The translations under genes and the position numbers were made by a program. Positions 56,305-64,000 of a stretch of DNA of 64,000 nt are shown piece after piece. The notes below the pieces were generated by a model, which was not told the DNA's origin, made no database searches, and saw only the letters and a program-made list of their open reading frames with translations. Source of the DNA: Micromonospora sp. NBC_00421 (GTDB lineage: Bacteria; Actinomycetota; Actinomycetes; Mycobacteriales; Micromonosporaceae); assembly GCF_036017915.1 (NCBI RefSeq), contig NZ_CP107929.1, forward strand, positions 3,538,001-3,602,000, written 5' to 3'. Numbering within the stretch: the first letter of the stretch is position 1; each line of letters opens with the position of its first letter.

Positions 56305-56961
56305 TCACGCCGCCCGGAGCCGGTACCCGACCCCGCGTACGGTCTCCACCAACCGGGGGTCGCCGAGCTTGCCGCGCAGCGAGCCGACGTGCACCTCGAC
56401 GGTGTGCCGGTCGGCCCAGGTGGTGCCCCAGACGTCGAGCAGGATGCGGTCCCGGGGCACCGCCGTGCCGGGCTGGCGGGCCAGCGAGAGCAGGATGTCG
56501 AACTCCTTACGGGTCAGCGCCACCGGCTCGCCGTCGACGGTGACCGTCCGGCCGGACACGTCGATGCGGACCGGACCGGCCTCGATGAGGTCCGGCGCCG
56601 GCACCGCGTTGGCCGCCCGCCGCAGCACCGCCTCGATCCGGGCCTGCAACTCCACCATCGAGAACGGTTTCACCACGTAGTCGTCGGCGCCGAGTCGCAA
56701 CCCGAGCACCCGGTCACGTTCCTCGCCCCGGGCGGTGACCGCGATGATGCCGAGCTGGCTGCTGCGCCGCCGCAACTCCCGGCACACCTCGGTGCCGTCC
56801 CCGTCGGGCAGGGTGAGGTCGAGCAGGACCAGATCGCAGGGGGCGGCGGAGAGCGCGGCGGCGACGGTGGCGGCGTGCTCGACCTCGTACCCGCGTCGGG
56901 TCAACGCCGAGGCGAGGGCGGCGGCCACCCGTCGGTCGTCCTCGACCAGCAGGATGCGCAC
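56305..56961 (-). CDS. OmpR-family response regulator (TctD-like)
   Basis: The 218-residue protein has a receiver domain starting VRILLVEDDRRVAAAL, with the phospho-acceptor Asp in LVLLDLTLPDGDG (near residue 51), Thr in VTARGEE and Lys in VVKPFSM. A C-terminal winged helix follows (ALTRKEFDILLSLA, then RHTVEVHVGSLRGKLG and TVRGVGYRL). It is the transcriptional output for the kinase downstream. GTG 56961 begins at the canonical receiver N-terminus; the frame extends further upstream without family similarity. Confidence 0.93.
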   Translation of the reverse strand: MRILLVEDDRRVAAALASALTRRGYEVEHAATVAAALSAAPCDLVLLDLTLPDGDGTEVCRELRRRSSQLGIIAVTARGEERDRVLGLRLGADDYVVKPFSMVELQARIEAVLRRAANAVPAPDLIEAGPVRIDVSGRTVTVDGEPVALTRKEFDILLSLARQPGTAVPRDRILLDVWGTTWADRHTVEVHVGSLRGKLGDPRLVETVRGVGYRLRAA

Positions 56962-57115
56962 CGGTGATCCCCATTCGTCGTACGGATGACGAGCGAATGG
57001 TGGCAGAAACACCCGTGCGGTGGAAACGGCGGGGAACCCCGGGCCGGGCTGTGGGACTCCGACCACCTCGACCACCCCGACCGTCGGCCCGGTGCCGCCG
57101 TCCGGTCAACGGCGC

Positions 57116-57147
57116 GGGGCCCGGGACGAGTGGTCGTCCCGGGCCCC
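57116..57147 (-). terminator. 14-bp hairpin terminator
   Basis: 57116-57129 is the exact reverse complement of 57134-57147 with a GTGG loop. It lies 13 bp past the stop of the CDP-glycerol transferase-like gene on the minus strand. Confidence 0.75.
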
Positions 57148-57160
57148 ACAGCACAGCCGG

Positions 57161-58996
57161 TCAGTGGCAGAGCCGACCGATCTCCTCCTGGAACCGGTCC
57201 ATCGGGTTGGTCTCGGCCGGGCCGAGCAGGTAGGTCTTCAGGTCCCGCCGGGCGTCGGTCATCGGGTCGTCGCCGGCCCGGGTCAGCGCGAGGATCTTCG
57301 CCAGCTCACCGCAGTCCCGGGAGAGCAGGTACGCCCCCCGGGAGGTGGGGAACTCGCGCCGGAACTCGTCCTCCGGCAGCCCGCTGGGATTGGCCACCAC
57401 GTACGGCCGCTGGCTCTGCACGAAGTCGGAGACCACACTGGATATGTCACTGACCAGCAGGTCGGTCTGGTTGAAGCAGTCGAACAGTGCGGGAACCCGG
57501 CCGGTGACCACCCGGTGCCCGGGGCCGTCCAGCGACCCGGCGTCCGGATCGCCACCGGCGGCCCGGACCAGCGACACCAACCGCTCGTGCACCGCCTTGG
57601 CCTCCCTGGACCGGGAGCCGGTCAGCGGGTGCGGCTTGTAGACCAGCCGGACCTGCGGGGTGGCCAGCACGCCCTGGACGATCCGCTCCCCCATCAGCAC
57701 CAGCGAGGTGTGGTAGGGGTCGTCGTCGAGCCAACCCTCCCAGGTGGGGGCGTAGAGGACGGTGAACGGCCGGTCGGGGGCCGTCGAACCGAAGGTGTGC
57801 ACCCCGGCGAGCTGGGGTCGGCCGATCTCCACGATGTCGTCGTCCCGTACGCCGACCGCAGCGCGCGCGTACCGCTCCCGGCCGGCCAGACCGGCGACCC
57901 AGACCTCGTCGTACACCTTGCTGTAGGGGTTGACGCTGGCCTGCTTGTCGCTGTCGCCGTGGCCGACGAAGACGTGCTTCATGCCCGGCTCGCGCAGCAT
58001 GTGGATGTTCGCGCCGACGTTCGCCGCGTAGAGGGCGGCCCGGACGGTGCCCAGTTCGAGGTTCATGAAGTCCGGTCCGGTCGGCACGCAGATCACCGGC
58101 AGCCGGGTGTCGGCCAGCTCGAAGAACGCCTCCTTGCTGCGCATCAGCACGACCGCCCGCTGGTGCAGCGCCTCGGTCGGGGCCAGCCACATGTTGGCCT
58201 GGTAGACGTCCTTGGCCGGGCCGGCGAAGTAGAGCGCCACCTCGGGGCGGTGGTTGTCGAGCCAGCGCTGGAGCACCGGCAGCACCGGGCTCTTGCCGGT
58301 GCCCCGGCCGCGCAGCCAGGTCACCGCGACCACCGCGCCGACCAGCGCGGCGAGACCGGCGGCCAACGCGGCGACCGCCAGGACGGGGACGGCGTCGGCC
58401 CGGACCGCGGCGACCACGGCGGCCGGGATCAGCAGCACGTTGAGCACCGCGAGCTGGACGCCGGCCAGGTCGGCGATCCAGGCCGGTGGGCGGGGCGCCG
58501 AGCGGATCGGGCCCAACTCGATGTTGCGGACCAGCGCGGAGATCGGGTTCCGGCGGTCGATCATGGTGTTGAGCGCGCCCGCGAAGACCGCGATCACCCA
58601 GACCGCCGCCGGGAGCACCAGCAGCCAGGTCAACTCGACAGCGGTGAGCGGGACCGTGGCGGCGACCAGCAGGACGGTCGCCAGGTCCCGGCTGAGCTGC
58701 CGGTAACCCCGGTTGAGGCCGACCTTCTCGAGCAGCGTCTCCGACGGCGGCGACCAGCGGGTGACGGCGAACTCACCGACGACGGCGGCCAGCCCGGCCA
58801 CGGCGAACAGGACCACCCACCCGAAGCCGCCCGCGACGAGCATGACCAGGTAGGTCAGCACCAGCAGCGCGCCTCGGGCGGCGGTGCCGGTGCGTTCCAG
58901 TAACGTGCCGAACAAAGGAGGACGCTCCCTACGAGATCGATGACGGGCAGGGCCCGGCGGTCGGCGTCGCGTCGAACGACTGGGTGACCGCAGCAC
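57161..58996 (-). CDS. CDP-glycerol:polyglycerophosphate glycerophosphotransferase-like protein
   Basis: The 611-residue protein has an N-terminal membrane half of several helices (residues about 38-80, 95-140 and 175-225). A cytoplasmic TagB/TagF-like catalytic half follows. It contains KHVFVGHGDSDKQASVNP (His in the TagF-like HGxxDK position), LYAPTWEGW, LVYKPHPLTG and LLVSDISSVVSDF with QSQRPYVV. TagF-type enzymes polymerise glycerol- or ribitol-phosphate; actinomycetes use relatives for teichoic or other phosphate-linked wall glycopolymers. The GTG 58996 start gives a basic 30-residue leader before the first helix; a later start is possible. A TagGH-type exporter lies nearby. Confidence 0.85.
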   Translation of the reverse strand: MLRSPSRSTRRRPPGPARHRSRRERPPLFGTLLERTGTAARGALLVLTYLVMLVAGGFGWVVLFAVAGLAAVVGEFAVTRWSPPSETLLEKVGLNRGYRQLSRDLATVLLVAATVPLTAVELTWLLVLPAAVWVIAVFAGALNTMIDRRNPISALVRNIELGPIRSAPRPPAWIADLAGVQLAVLNVLLIPAAVVAAVRADAVPVLAVAALAAGLAALVGAVVAVTWLRGRGTGKSPVLPVLQRWLDNHRPEVALYFAGPAKDVYQANMWLAPTEALHQRAVVLMRSKEAFFELADTRLPVICVPTGPDFMNLELGTVRAALYAANVGANIHMLREPGMKHVFVGHGDSDKQASVNPYSKVYDEVWVAGLAGRERYARAAVGVRDDDIVEIGRPQLAGVHTFGSTAPDRPFTVLYAPTWEGWLDDDPYHTSLVLMGERIVQGVLATPQVRLVYKPHPLTGSRSREAKAVHERLVSLVRAAGGDPDAGSLDGPGHRVVTGRVPALFDCFNQTDLLVSDISSVVSDFVQSQRPYVVANPSGLPEDEFRREFPTSRGAYLLSRDCGELAKILALTRAGDDPMTDARRDLKTYLLGPAETNPMDRFQEEIGRLCH

Positions 58997-59127
58997 CGCG
59001 ACCGACCGAGCGGCCTGCGGGTGACTGCGACTTTAACGTGAGGGGACGCCCCGGTGTCGCTCGGGTATCCGGCTCCATTTCGGGCAGACGCGACGATACT
59101 TCCCGGACGACACCGGGTGTCAGTTGC

Positions 59128-61248
59128 TCAGCCCGACCTGCCGTAGCAGGTCGTCGCGCCCGGTCCCCGACGCGAGGCGAACTCCTCGAAGCCCAGCTCG
59201 ACGGCCATGTCGCGGGCGTAGCGGTTGCCGTTGTAGACGCAGATGGTGCCGACGCCGACCCGGTCGAGGGCGGTGGCGACCTGCTCCCGGCCGGGTTTCT
59301 CGCGCCCGTCGGCGAAGTGGGCCAGCAGCAGCCGGTCCTTGGCGAAGTCGGAGTTCAGGTCGTACTCCACCAGGTAGAAGTCGCGGGGCAGGACGACCCG
59401 GACCCGGCTGGTCACGATCAGCGAGGTTCGCATGATCGTCGAGGGGGCGAGCACCAGCCCTGCCGGCCGGTCCTGCCCGGCGATCCAGAAGGCGATCTGC
59501 TGCCGCTGCTGGGGCAGCTTCCAGGTGGGGCGGGTGTGCGTCTCCACCCAACTGTCCGGCGACCACATCGGGGTGGCCCAGACGGCGAACGAGGTGACCA
59601 TCGCGGCGGCGACCAGCCCGCCCACCGCGCCGCGCAGCAGCCGCGACGGCGACGGGACGGACACCGTGCAGAGCAGACCGATCAGGGTCGGCAGGGCGAG
59701 CAGCCACGGCACCCGCCAGAGCACCACGGAGATGCCGGTCAGCGCGCCGAGCGTCTCCAGCACGCCGGGCACCAGCAGCACGCTCATCACCAGGGCGGCA
59801 CCGGCGGCCAGCAGCGCCGGGGTGCGGCGGCGGGCCAGCAGCGGGCCGCACCACAGCGCCAGGCCGCTGATCACCCCGACGATGCCGACCAGCAACGTCC
59901 GCCGGTAGGTGTACTCGGCGTCGAAGAAGGCGTCGTCCGCGCCGGCGGCGTTCATCCCGCCCAGCACGAGCCGGGACACCACGATCGCCCCCACCGGGTA
60001 CGCCACGGCGGCGAGCCCGCCGATCACCGCGTCCTTCCACCGGCCGACCAGCAGCATCGCGAAGCCGGCCGCGCCGACCAGCATCGGCAGGATGATCGCC
60101 GAGGTGGTGGTGAGCCCGGCCGCGGTGACCGAGAGCGCGAAGACGAGCAGCAGCGAGCGGCGCGACCGGGTGTCGAACCACTCGGTGAGGTAGAGCCACA
60201 TCAGCGGGATGACCGCCGAGACGAACATCCCCTTGCCCTCGTAGAGGCGGGGCAGGTGGAAGGTGCCGAGCGCGGCGTCCGAGCCGGCCACCAGGTAGAG
60301 GTAGGCGACCGCGACGCTGAACGCGAGCACCGGCCGGCGCGGGGCCCACCGGTGGGTGAGCCGCCACAGCGCGAGGACGGCCAGCACCGCCATCACCGGC
60401 AACGCGAGGTACCAGGTGGCGGACGCGCCGTGGATGCCGAGCACGTGGGCGAGCGCGCCGTCGAACACCTCGATCGACGGGGTGGGTGGCAGCGAACCCA
60501 TCGCCGGGGCGACGTTCTCGGTGAACAGGAAGTCGTTGGTGGGCACCAGGTCCCGCTCGGCCACCCAGACCGTCCTGCCGACGTAGTAGACGTCGTCCGG
60601 GGTGTTGCGGGCCAGATAGAGCGAGGAGATCGCCACGCCGACCGAGATCAGCAGCGCGTACCCGGACTGGAGGGCGGTGGGGGCCGGTGGCGCGGGCGGG
60701 GCCGCGTCGTCGGCCCGCCACGCCCGCCGGGTGAGCAGCATGGCACCGAGGCCCGCGACCGCGCCGGCGGCGGCCGGGACCCACCAGGAGAGCACGTCGC
60801 CGGCCGGGGTGCCGGCGAGGCCGGCGGTGACGGCGGCGACCACCCCGGCGGCGACCACGGGCAGCAGCCAACGGCGCGGCTGGCCCGTGCCGCCCGCCGG
60901 GGCGGCGTCGGAAGCCGCCGGCGCCGGGGCGGCGTCGGAAGCCGCACCCGCCGGGGCAGGGACGCGGGCCCGGCGCAGGGCGCGCACCCCGACCAGGGCG
61001 GTGACCAGGACGCAGCCGACCAGCCAGATCAGGAACGTCACCGACGGGCGCAGCCCGAACAGGAAGGACGCGTGGTAGAGCACCGTCCACAGCGCGAAGC
61101 CCAGCACTGCCGCGTCGGTGATGACGGCCGGGGCGGCGGCGAGCGCCGACCGCAGCCGGTGCGCGGGCTGCGGTCGCCCGGTGGCCGGCGCGGCGGGCGG
61201 GGGCGCGGCGGGCGGGGGCGCCACGGCAACGGGGTCGGCGTTCGGCAC
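59128..61248 (-). CDS. Large polytopic membrane protein, GT-C-like
   Basis: This 706-residue membrane protein has about 14-16 hydrophobic segments and a soluble C-terminal domain (PRDFYLVEYDLNSDFAKDR, ending VCYN-like GTICVYNGNRYARDM). An Asp/Asp pair early after a helix (YLARNTPDDVYYVGRTVW) sits where GT-C transferases place metal-binding acids. The first 40 residues are a Pro/Ala-rich tail, and an Ala/Ser/Asp-rich linker follows the second helix. It may transfer sugars from a lipid carrier on the outer face, but no family is proven. GTG 61248 has AAGGAC upstream; the longer upstream frame runs through the TetR gene and is not used. Confidence 0.72.
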   Translation of the reverse strand: MPNADPVAVAPPPAAPPPAAPATGRPQPAHRLRSALAAAPAVITDAAVLGFALWTVLYHASFLFGLRPSVTFLIWLVGCVLVTALVGVRALRRARVPAPAGAASDAAPAPAASDAAPAGGTGQPRRWLLPVVAAGVVAAVTAGLAGTPAGDVLSWWVPAAAGAVAGLGAMLLTRRAWRADDAAPPAPPAPTALQSGYALLISVGVAISSLYLARNTPDDVYYVGRTVWVAERDLVPTNDFLFTENVAPAMGSLPPTPSIEVFDGALAHVLGIHGASATWYLALPVMAVLAVLALWRLTHRWAPRRPVLAFSVAVAYLYLVAGSDAALGTFHLPRLYEGKGMFVSAVIPLMWLYLTEWFDTRSRRSLLLVFALSVTAAGLTTTSAIILPMLVGAAGFAMLLVGRWKDAVIGGLAAVAYPVGAIVVSRLVLGGMNAAGADDAFFDAEYTYRRTLLVGIVGVISGLALWCGPLLARRRTPALLAAGAALVMSVLLVPGVLETLGALTGISVVLWRVPWLLALPTLIGLLCTVSVPSPSRLLRGAVGGLVAAAMVTSFAVWATPMWSPDSWVETHTRPTWKLPQQRQQIAFWIAGQDRPAGLVLAPSTIMRTSLIVTSRVRVVLPRDFYLVEYDLNSDFAKDRLLLAHFADGREKPGREQVATALDRVGVGTICVYNGNRYARDMAVELGFEEFASRRGPGATTCYGRSG

Positions 61249-61427
61249 GGGTCGTCCTTGTCGTCGTACGGGCAAGGTGCGCGAGAGTCGTGCGGCGGGC
61301 GGGCGGCGGTACGCGACGGTCGCCCGGCTCCGGTCCGGAGAGCAGGGTAACCGCAACCACCCTCCGCCGATGGCCGGTGGGCGGCGTGGCGGCGTCGCGG
61401 AGATTGCCGGGCGGGGCGCGGAGCCGC

Positions 61428-62066
61428 TCACCGGGGCATCGGAGCCTCCCGCTGGCGGGGCACCGAGCCGTTCGCGGTCAGCCCGACGGCCACCGACTCC
61501 ACCAACTGGTCCAGGTAGGTCGGGGTGAGCGGGGTACGGGCGATGGCCAGCCGCCAGTACAGCGGGCCGACGATCAGGTCGACCGCCGCGTCGGCATCGG
61601 TGTCGGCGGGCAACTCGCCGCGTTCCACCGCCAGGCCGATCAACCGCCCGCCGATCTCCTGCTGCTTGGCCCGCAGCAGCTGCTGGAGGGTCTCGTCGAT
61701 GGTCGGGTTGCGGGCCGCCTCGGCGAGCAGGTCGGGGATGATCTGCGAGGCCAGCGGGTGGCGCAGCGCGTGGGCGACCACCTGGAACAGCAGCGTCAGG
61801 TCGCCGCGCAGGCTGCCGGTGTCCAGCGCGGGCAGTTTGCTGCCGGCGGCGGCGACCACGGTCTCGATCACCAGGTCGAGTTTCGAGCTCCACCGGCGGT
61901 AGATCGCGGTCTTGCTCACCCCGGCCCGGCGGGCCACCGCCTCGATGGAGAGCCGCCCGTATCCGACCGCGGCGAGTTCCTGCATCAGGGCGCGGCGGAT
62001 GGCTCTGGTGATGTCGCCCCTCAGCACCGCCGCGCCGGCCGGCGGACGCCTCTTGTCGCTGGTCAT
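61428..62066 (-). CDS. TetR-family transcriptional repressor
   Basis: The 212-residue protein has the TetR N-terminal helix-turn-helix: LMQELAAVGYGRLSIEAVA then RRAGVSKTAIYRRW, at about residues 25-60. A helical ligand-binding and dimer domain ends in VDLIVGPLYWRLAIARTPLT. It is divergent from the ABC exporter genes. The gap holds an inverted repeat overlapping the exporter -35, so it probably represses the exporter and perhaps itself. ATG 62066 starts 14 codons inside the open frame, at MTSDKRR; a -10-like TACATT on the minus strand (62102-62097) fits it. The effector is unknown. Confidence 0.9.
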   Translation of the reverse strand: MTSDKRRPPAGAAVLRGDITRAIRRALMQELAAVGYGRLSIEAVARRAGVSKTAIYRRWSSKLDLVIETVVAAAGSKLPALDTGSLRGDLTLLFQVVAHALRHPLASQIIPDLLAEAARNPTIDETLQQLLRAKQQEIGGRLIGLAVERGELPADTDADAAVDLIVGPLYWRLAIARTPLTPTYLDQLVESVAVGLTANGSVPRQREAPMPR

Positions 62067-62103
62067 CGGGGACTCTTCGCACCTGTCACGTGGGCCAATG
62101 TAG

Positions 62104-62124
62104 CGCAACGACGGTACGGTTGCG
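62104..62124. promoter_or_regulatory. Probable TetR operator CGCAAC-N9-GTTGCG
   Basis: CGCAAC (62104-62109) and GTTGCG (62119-62124) form a perfect 6-bp inverted repeat with a 9-bp spacer. The right arm overlaps the predicted -35 of the exporter operon (62120-62125), and the left arm lies next to the -10-like TACATT of the TetR gene. Both positions suit repression of both genes. Confidence 0.55.
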
Positions 62125-62148
62125 TCCCGACGTGTTTTGCACTACCGT
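62120..62148 (+). promoter_or_regulatory. Promoter of the ABC exporter operon
   Basis: TTGCGT (62120-62125) and TACCGT (62143-62148) are spaced by 17 bp. They lie about 95 bp before the permease ATG, leaving a leader of roughly 85 bases in which I see no riboswitch-like structure. Confidence 0.5.
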
Positions 62149-62242
62149 CCACGCAGCGACGAGGCTGCCCGGCACCGCGCCAGCCCACCGAATCCAGCGT
62201 CGCGCGCATCCCGTTGGTACGAAAGATCGGAGCGCCCTTCCC

Positions 62243-63136
62243 ATGGCCACCACCGCGCTGGTCGACCCCGAAACGGGCCTGACCCAGGCGCAGCTGGCCG
62301 CTCGGCACGGACTGCGGGTCGCCGGCGAGCGCCCGTCCCTGACCGAGTACAGCCGCAGACTGTGGGCCTACCGGCATTTCACCGCCGCGTACGCCAACGC
62401 CAAACTGGTCGCTTCGTACAGCAACGCCAAGCTGGGCCAGATCTGGCAGGTGCTCACCCCGCTCACCAACGCCGCCGTCTACTACCTGATCTTCGGCGTG
62501 GTGCTCGGGCAGAACACCATCCCGAACTTCATCGCGTACCTGACCACCGGGCTGTTCATCTTCAACTTCACCCAGAGCGCGGTGCTGGCCGGCACCCAGT
62601 CGATAAGCGGCAACCTGGGGCTGATCCGGGCCCTGCACTTCCCCCGGGCCTGCCTGCCGCTGGCCGCCACGCTCACCCAGTTCCAGCAGCTGCTGGCCTC
62701 GATGATCGTGCTGGTCGGCATCGTGCTGGTGACCGGCGAGCCGCTCACCCTGGCCTGGCTGATGCTGCCGCCGGCACTGCTGCTCCAGGCGGCCTTCAAC
62801 GCCGGGGTCGTGATGGTGGTCGCCCGGATGGGCTCCAAGGCCAGCGACCTCAAGCAGGTCATGCCGTTCATCCTGCGCACCTGGATGTACGGCTCCGGCG
62901 TGCTCTACAGCGTCAAGCTGTTCGACAGGTTGCCGGAGTGGGCCTCGACACTCATCCAGTTCAACCCGATCCTGGTCTACATCGAGCTGGCCCGGTACGC
63001 CCTGCTGGAGCAGGCGCCACTGCTCAACGAGTCGCTGACCCAGCTCTGGCTGGTGGCGGCCGGCTGGGCGGTGCTGGGTGGCGTGGCCGGGTTCGTCTAC
63101 TTCTGGCGCGGCGAACAGGAGTACGGCCGTGGATGA
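62243..63136 (+). CDS. ABC-2 type polysaccharide exporter permease (TagG/Wzm-like)
   Basis: This is the membrane half of an exporter for a lipid-linked wall polymer. The 297-residue protein has a cytoplasmic N-terminus with an amphipathic segment (YRHFTAAYANAKLVASY), then six hydrophobic helices. ABC2-family features include YSNAKLGQIWQVLTPLTNAAVYYLIFG (cut by the first helix) and LKQVMPFILRTWMYGSGVLY. The C-terminal PILVYIELARYALL is also typical. GGAG lies about 9 bases before ATG 62243. The ATPase gene overlaps its end by 8 bp. A wall-teichoic-type substrate is inferred from the CDP-glycerol enzyme nearby. Confidence 0.92.
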   Translation: MATTALVDPETGLTQAQLAARHGLRVAGERPSLTEYSRRLWAYRHFTAAYANAKLVASYSNAKLGQIWQVLTPLTNAAVYYLIFGVVLGQNTIPNFIAYLTTGLFIFNFTQSAVLAGTQSISGNLGLIRALHFPRACLPLAATLTQFQQLLASMIVLVGIVLVTGEPLTLAWLMLPPALLLQAAFNAGVVMVVARMGSKASDLKQVMPFILRTWMYGSGVLYSVKLFDRLPEWASTLIQFNPILVYIELARYALLEQAPLLNESLTQLWLVAAGWAVLGGVAGFVYFWRGEQEYGRG

Positions 63137-63947
63137 CAGGTACGAGACGTCCAACGACGTCACAGTGACCCTGCCCAGGGTCGTCGAGCGGATCCCCACC
63201 GTGGTGGTCGACGACGCACACGTGATCTACCGGGTGCACAAGGGCGCCGGGGGCGGGAGCACACCGGTGGCCGCGCTGCGCCGGCTGGTAAAGCGCTCCT
63301 CCGCGCCGAACATCCAGGAGGTGCATGCGGTCAAGGGGGTCTCCTTCACCGCGTACCGGGGTGAGGCGATCGGCCTGATCGGCAGCAACGGCTCCGGCAA
63401 ATCCACCCTGCTGCGGACCATCGCCGGGCTGCTCCCGGTCAACCGGGGCGCGGTCTACACCCAGGGCCAGCCGTCCCTGCTCGGGGTGAACGCCGCCCTG
63501 CTCAACGACCTGTCGGGCGAGCGGAACGTCACGCTGGGCTGCCTGGCGATGGGCATGCAGCCCGACGACGTGGCCCGGATGACCCCGGAGATCATCGAGT
63601 TCTCCGGGATCAACCAGCGGGGTGACTTCGCCAGCCTGCCGATGCGGACGTACTCCTCGGGTATGGCGGCCCGGCTGCGGTTCTCCATCGCCGCCGCCAA
63701 GAAGCACGACGTGCTGCTGATCGACGAGGCGCTCGCCACCGGCGACAAGGGCTTCCGCAAGCGCAGCGAGCAGCGGGTCCGGGAGCTGCGCGAGGGGGCC
63801 GGCACGGTCTTCCTGGTCAGCCACCAGCTCTCCTCGGTGCGCGACACCTGCGAACGGACGATCTGGTTGGAGTCGGGGCTGATCCGGATGGACGGGCCCA
63901 CCGACGAGGTGATCCGGGCGTACGAGGCATTCGCCAACGGCAAGTAG
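63129..63947 (+). CDS. ABC exporter ATP-binding protein (TagH/Wzt-like)
   Basis: This ATPase partner of the permease has 272 residues. Walker A is GSNGSGKST (near residue 100), the signature is YSSGMAARLRFSIA, Walker B is VLLIDEALATGDKGF, and the switch His is in VFLVSHQLSSV. FRKRSEQRV after Walker B and the N-terminal HVIYRVHKG are typical of TagH/Wzt ATPases. There is no C-terminal glycan-binding extension of the long Wzt type, so export is probably not coupled to recognition of a capped chain. GTG 63129 overlaps the permease stop by 8 bp. The last 53 bp of the window hold no feature I can support. Confidence 0.93.
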   Translation: MDDRYETSNDVTVTLPRVVERIPTVVVDDAHVIYRVHKGAGGGSTPVAALRRLVKRSSAPNIQEVHAVKGVSFTAYRGEAIGLIGSNGSGKSTLLRTIAGLLPVNRGAVYTQGQPSLLGVNAALLNDLSGERNVTLGCLAMGMQPDDVARMTPEIIEFSGINQRGDFASLPMRTYSSGMAARLRFSIAAAKKHDVLLIDEALATGDKGFRKRSEQRVRELREGAGTVFLVSHQLSSVRDTCERTIWLESGLIRMDGPTDEVIRAYEAFANGK

Positions 63948-64000
63948 TATTCCGGGCGCACGTAGGGCATCGACCCGGTGCCCGACGGACCGCGTCGTCC

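Noticed and set aside
63978..64000. Possible start of another gene at GTG 63978 after TAGGGC
   Set aside because: Only seven codons are visible and the box is a poor match, so it cannot be supported.

Overview
The window is very GC-rich, uses many GTG starts, packs genes with 4-bp ATGA/GTGA overlaps, and carries the GlgE alpha-glucan pathway, a three-gene sdhCAB and a DegT/Gmd/CapE-type sugar cluster. This points to an actinomycete, most likely a member of the Micromonosporaceae (Micromonospora-like). The genus is inferred from gene content and style, not from a database search. I saw no rRNA, tRNA, CRISPR array or intact insertion sequence.

Layout. 1-12.4 kb is chromosomal housekeeping: the 5' end of a LysR regulator at the left edge, sdhCAB, a zinc alcohol dehydrogenase followed by a short-chain dehydrogenase broken by one stop codon, a Tat-exported class A beta-lactamase-like serine hydrolase, a metallo-beta-lactamase-fold hydrolase, dGTPase and the RNA-binding protein Tex. 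12.5-12.98 kb is a small unknown gene. 12.9-39.7 kb is a large exopolysaccharide cluster split into short blocks on alternating strands. It has an initiating phosphoglycosyl transferase, six glycosyltransferases, two Wzx-type flippases and one O-antigen-ligase-like polymerase. It also has a tandem pair of related polytopic membrane proteins that may be polymerases. Two sugar pathways can be read from it: CapE/WbvR/FnlC-type enzymes for a UDP-N-acetyl-L-6-deoxyhexosamine (L-QuiNAc or L-FucNAc), and Gmd plus a perosamine-synthase-like aminotransferase plus a NeuD/PerB-like acyltransferase for GDP-(N-acetyl)perosamine. Inside the cluster is a lone 676-residue beta-rich protein that I cannot assign.

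39.8-49.2 kb is central alpha-glucan metabolism: pgm and glgC on the minus strand, and divergently the GT4 enzyme GlgM/GlgA, GlgE and GlgB. A 790-bp stretch between GlgM and GlgE has no intact gene. It holds a decayed regulatory cassette with a strong double palindrome, a GntR fragment, a frameshifted small gene and what looks like an antitoxin remnant. 49.2-57 kb holds an App1-type phosphatase, a GT-C-like membrane protein, YaaA, an unknown gene, a TAXI-type lipoprotein and a two-component system. 57.1-63.95 kb is a second surface-polymer locus: a CDP-glycerol glycerophosphotransferase-like enzyme, a large membrane protein, a TetR regulator and a TagG/TagH-type ABC exporter.

How the parts fit. 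Pgm and GlgC supply glucose-1-phosphate and ADP-glucose to GlgM-GlgE-GlgB, and Pgm also links to the nucleotide sugars used by the neighbouring exopolysaccharide genes. At least eight genes across the window have a TANNNT-like -10 hexamer ending 6-7 bases before the start codon, which suggests frequent leaderless transcripts.
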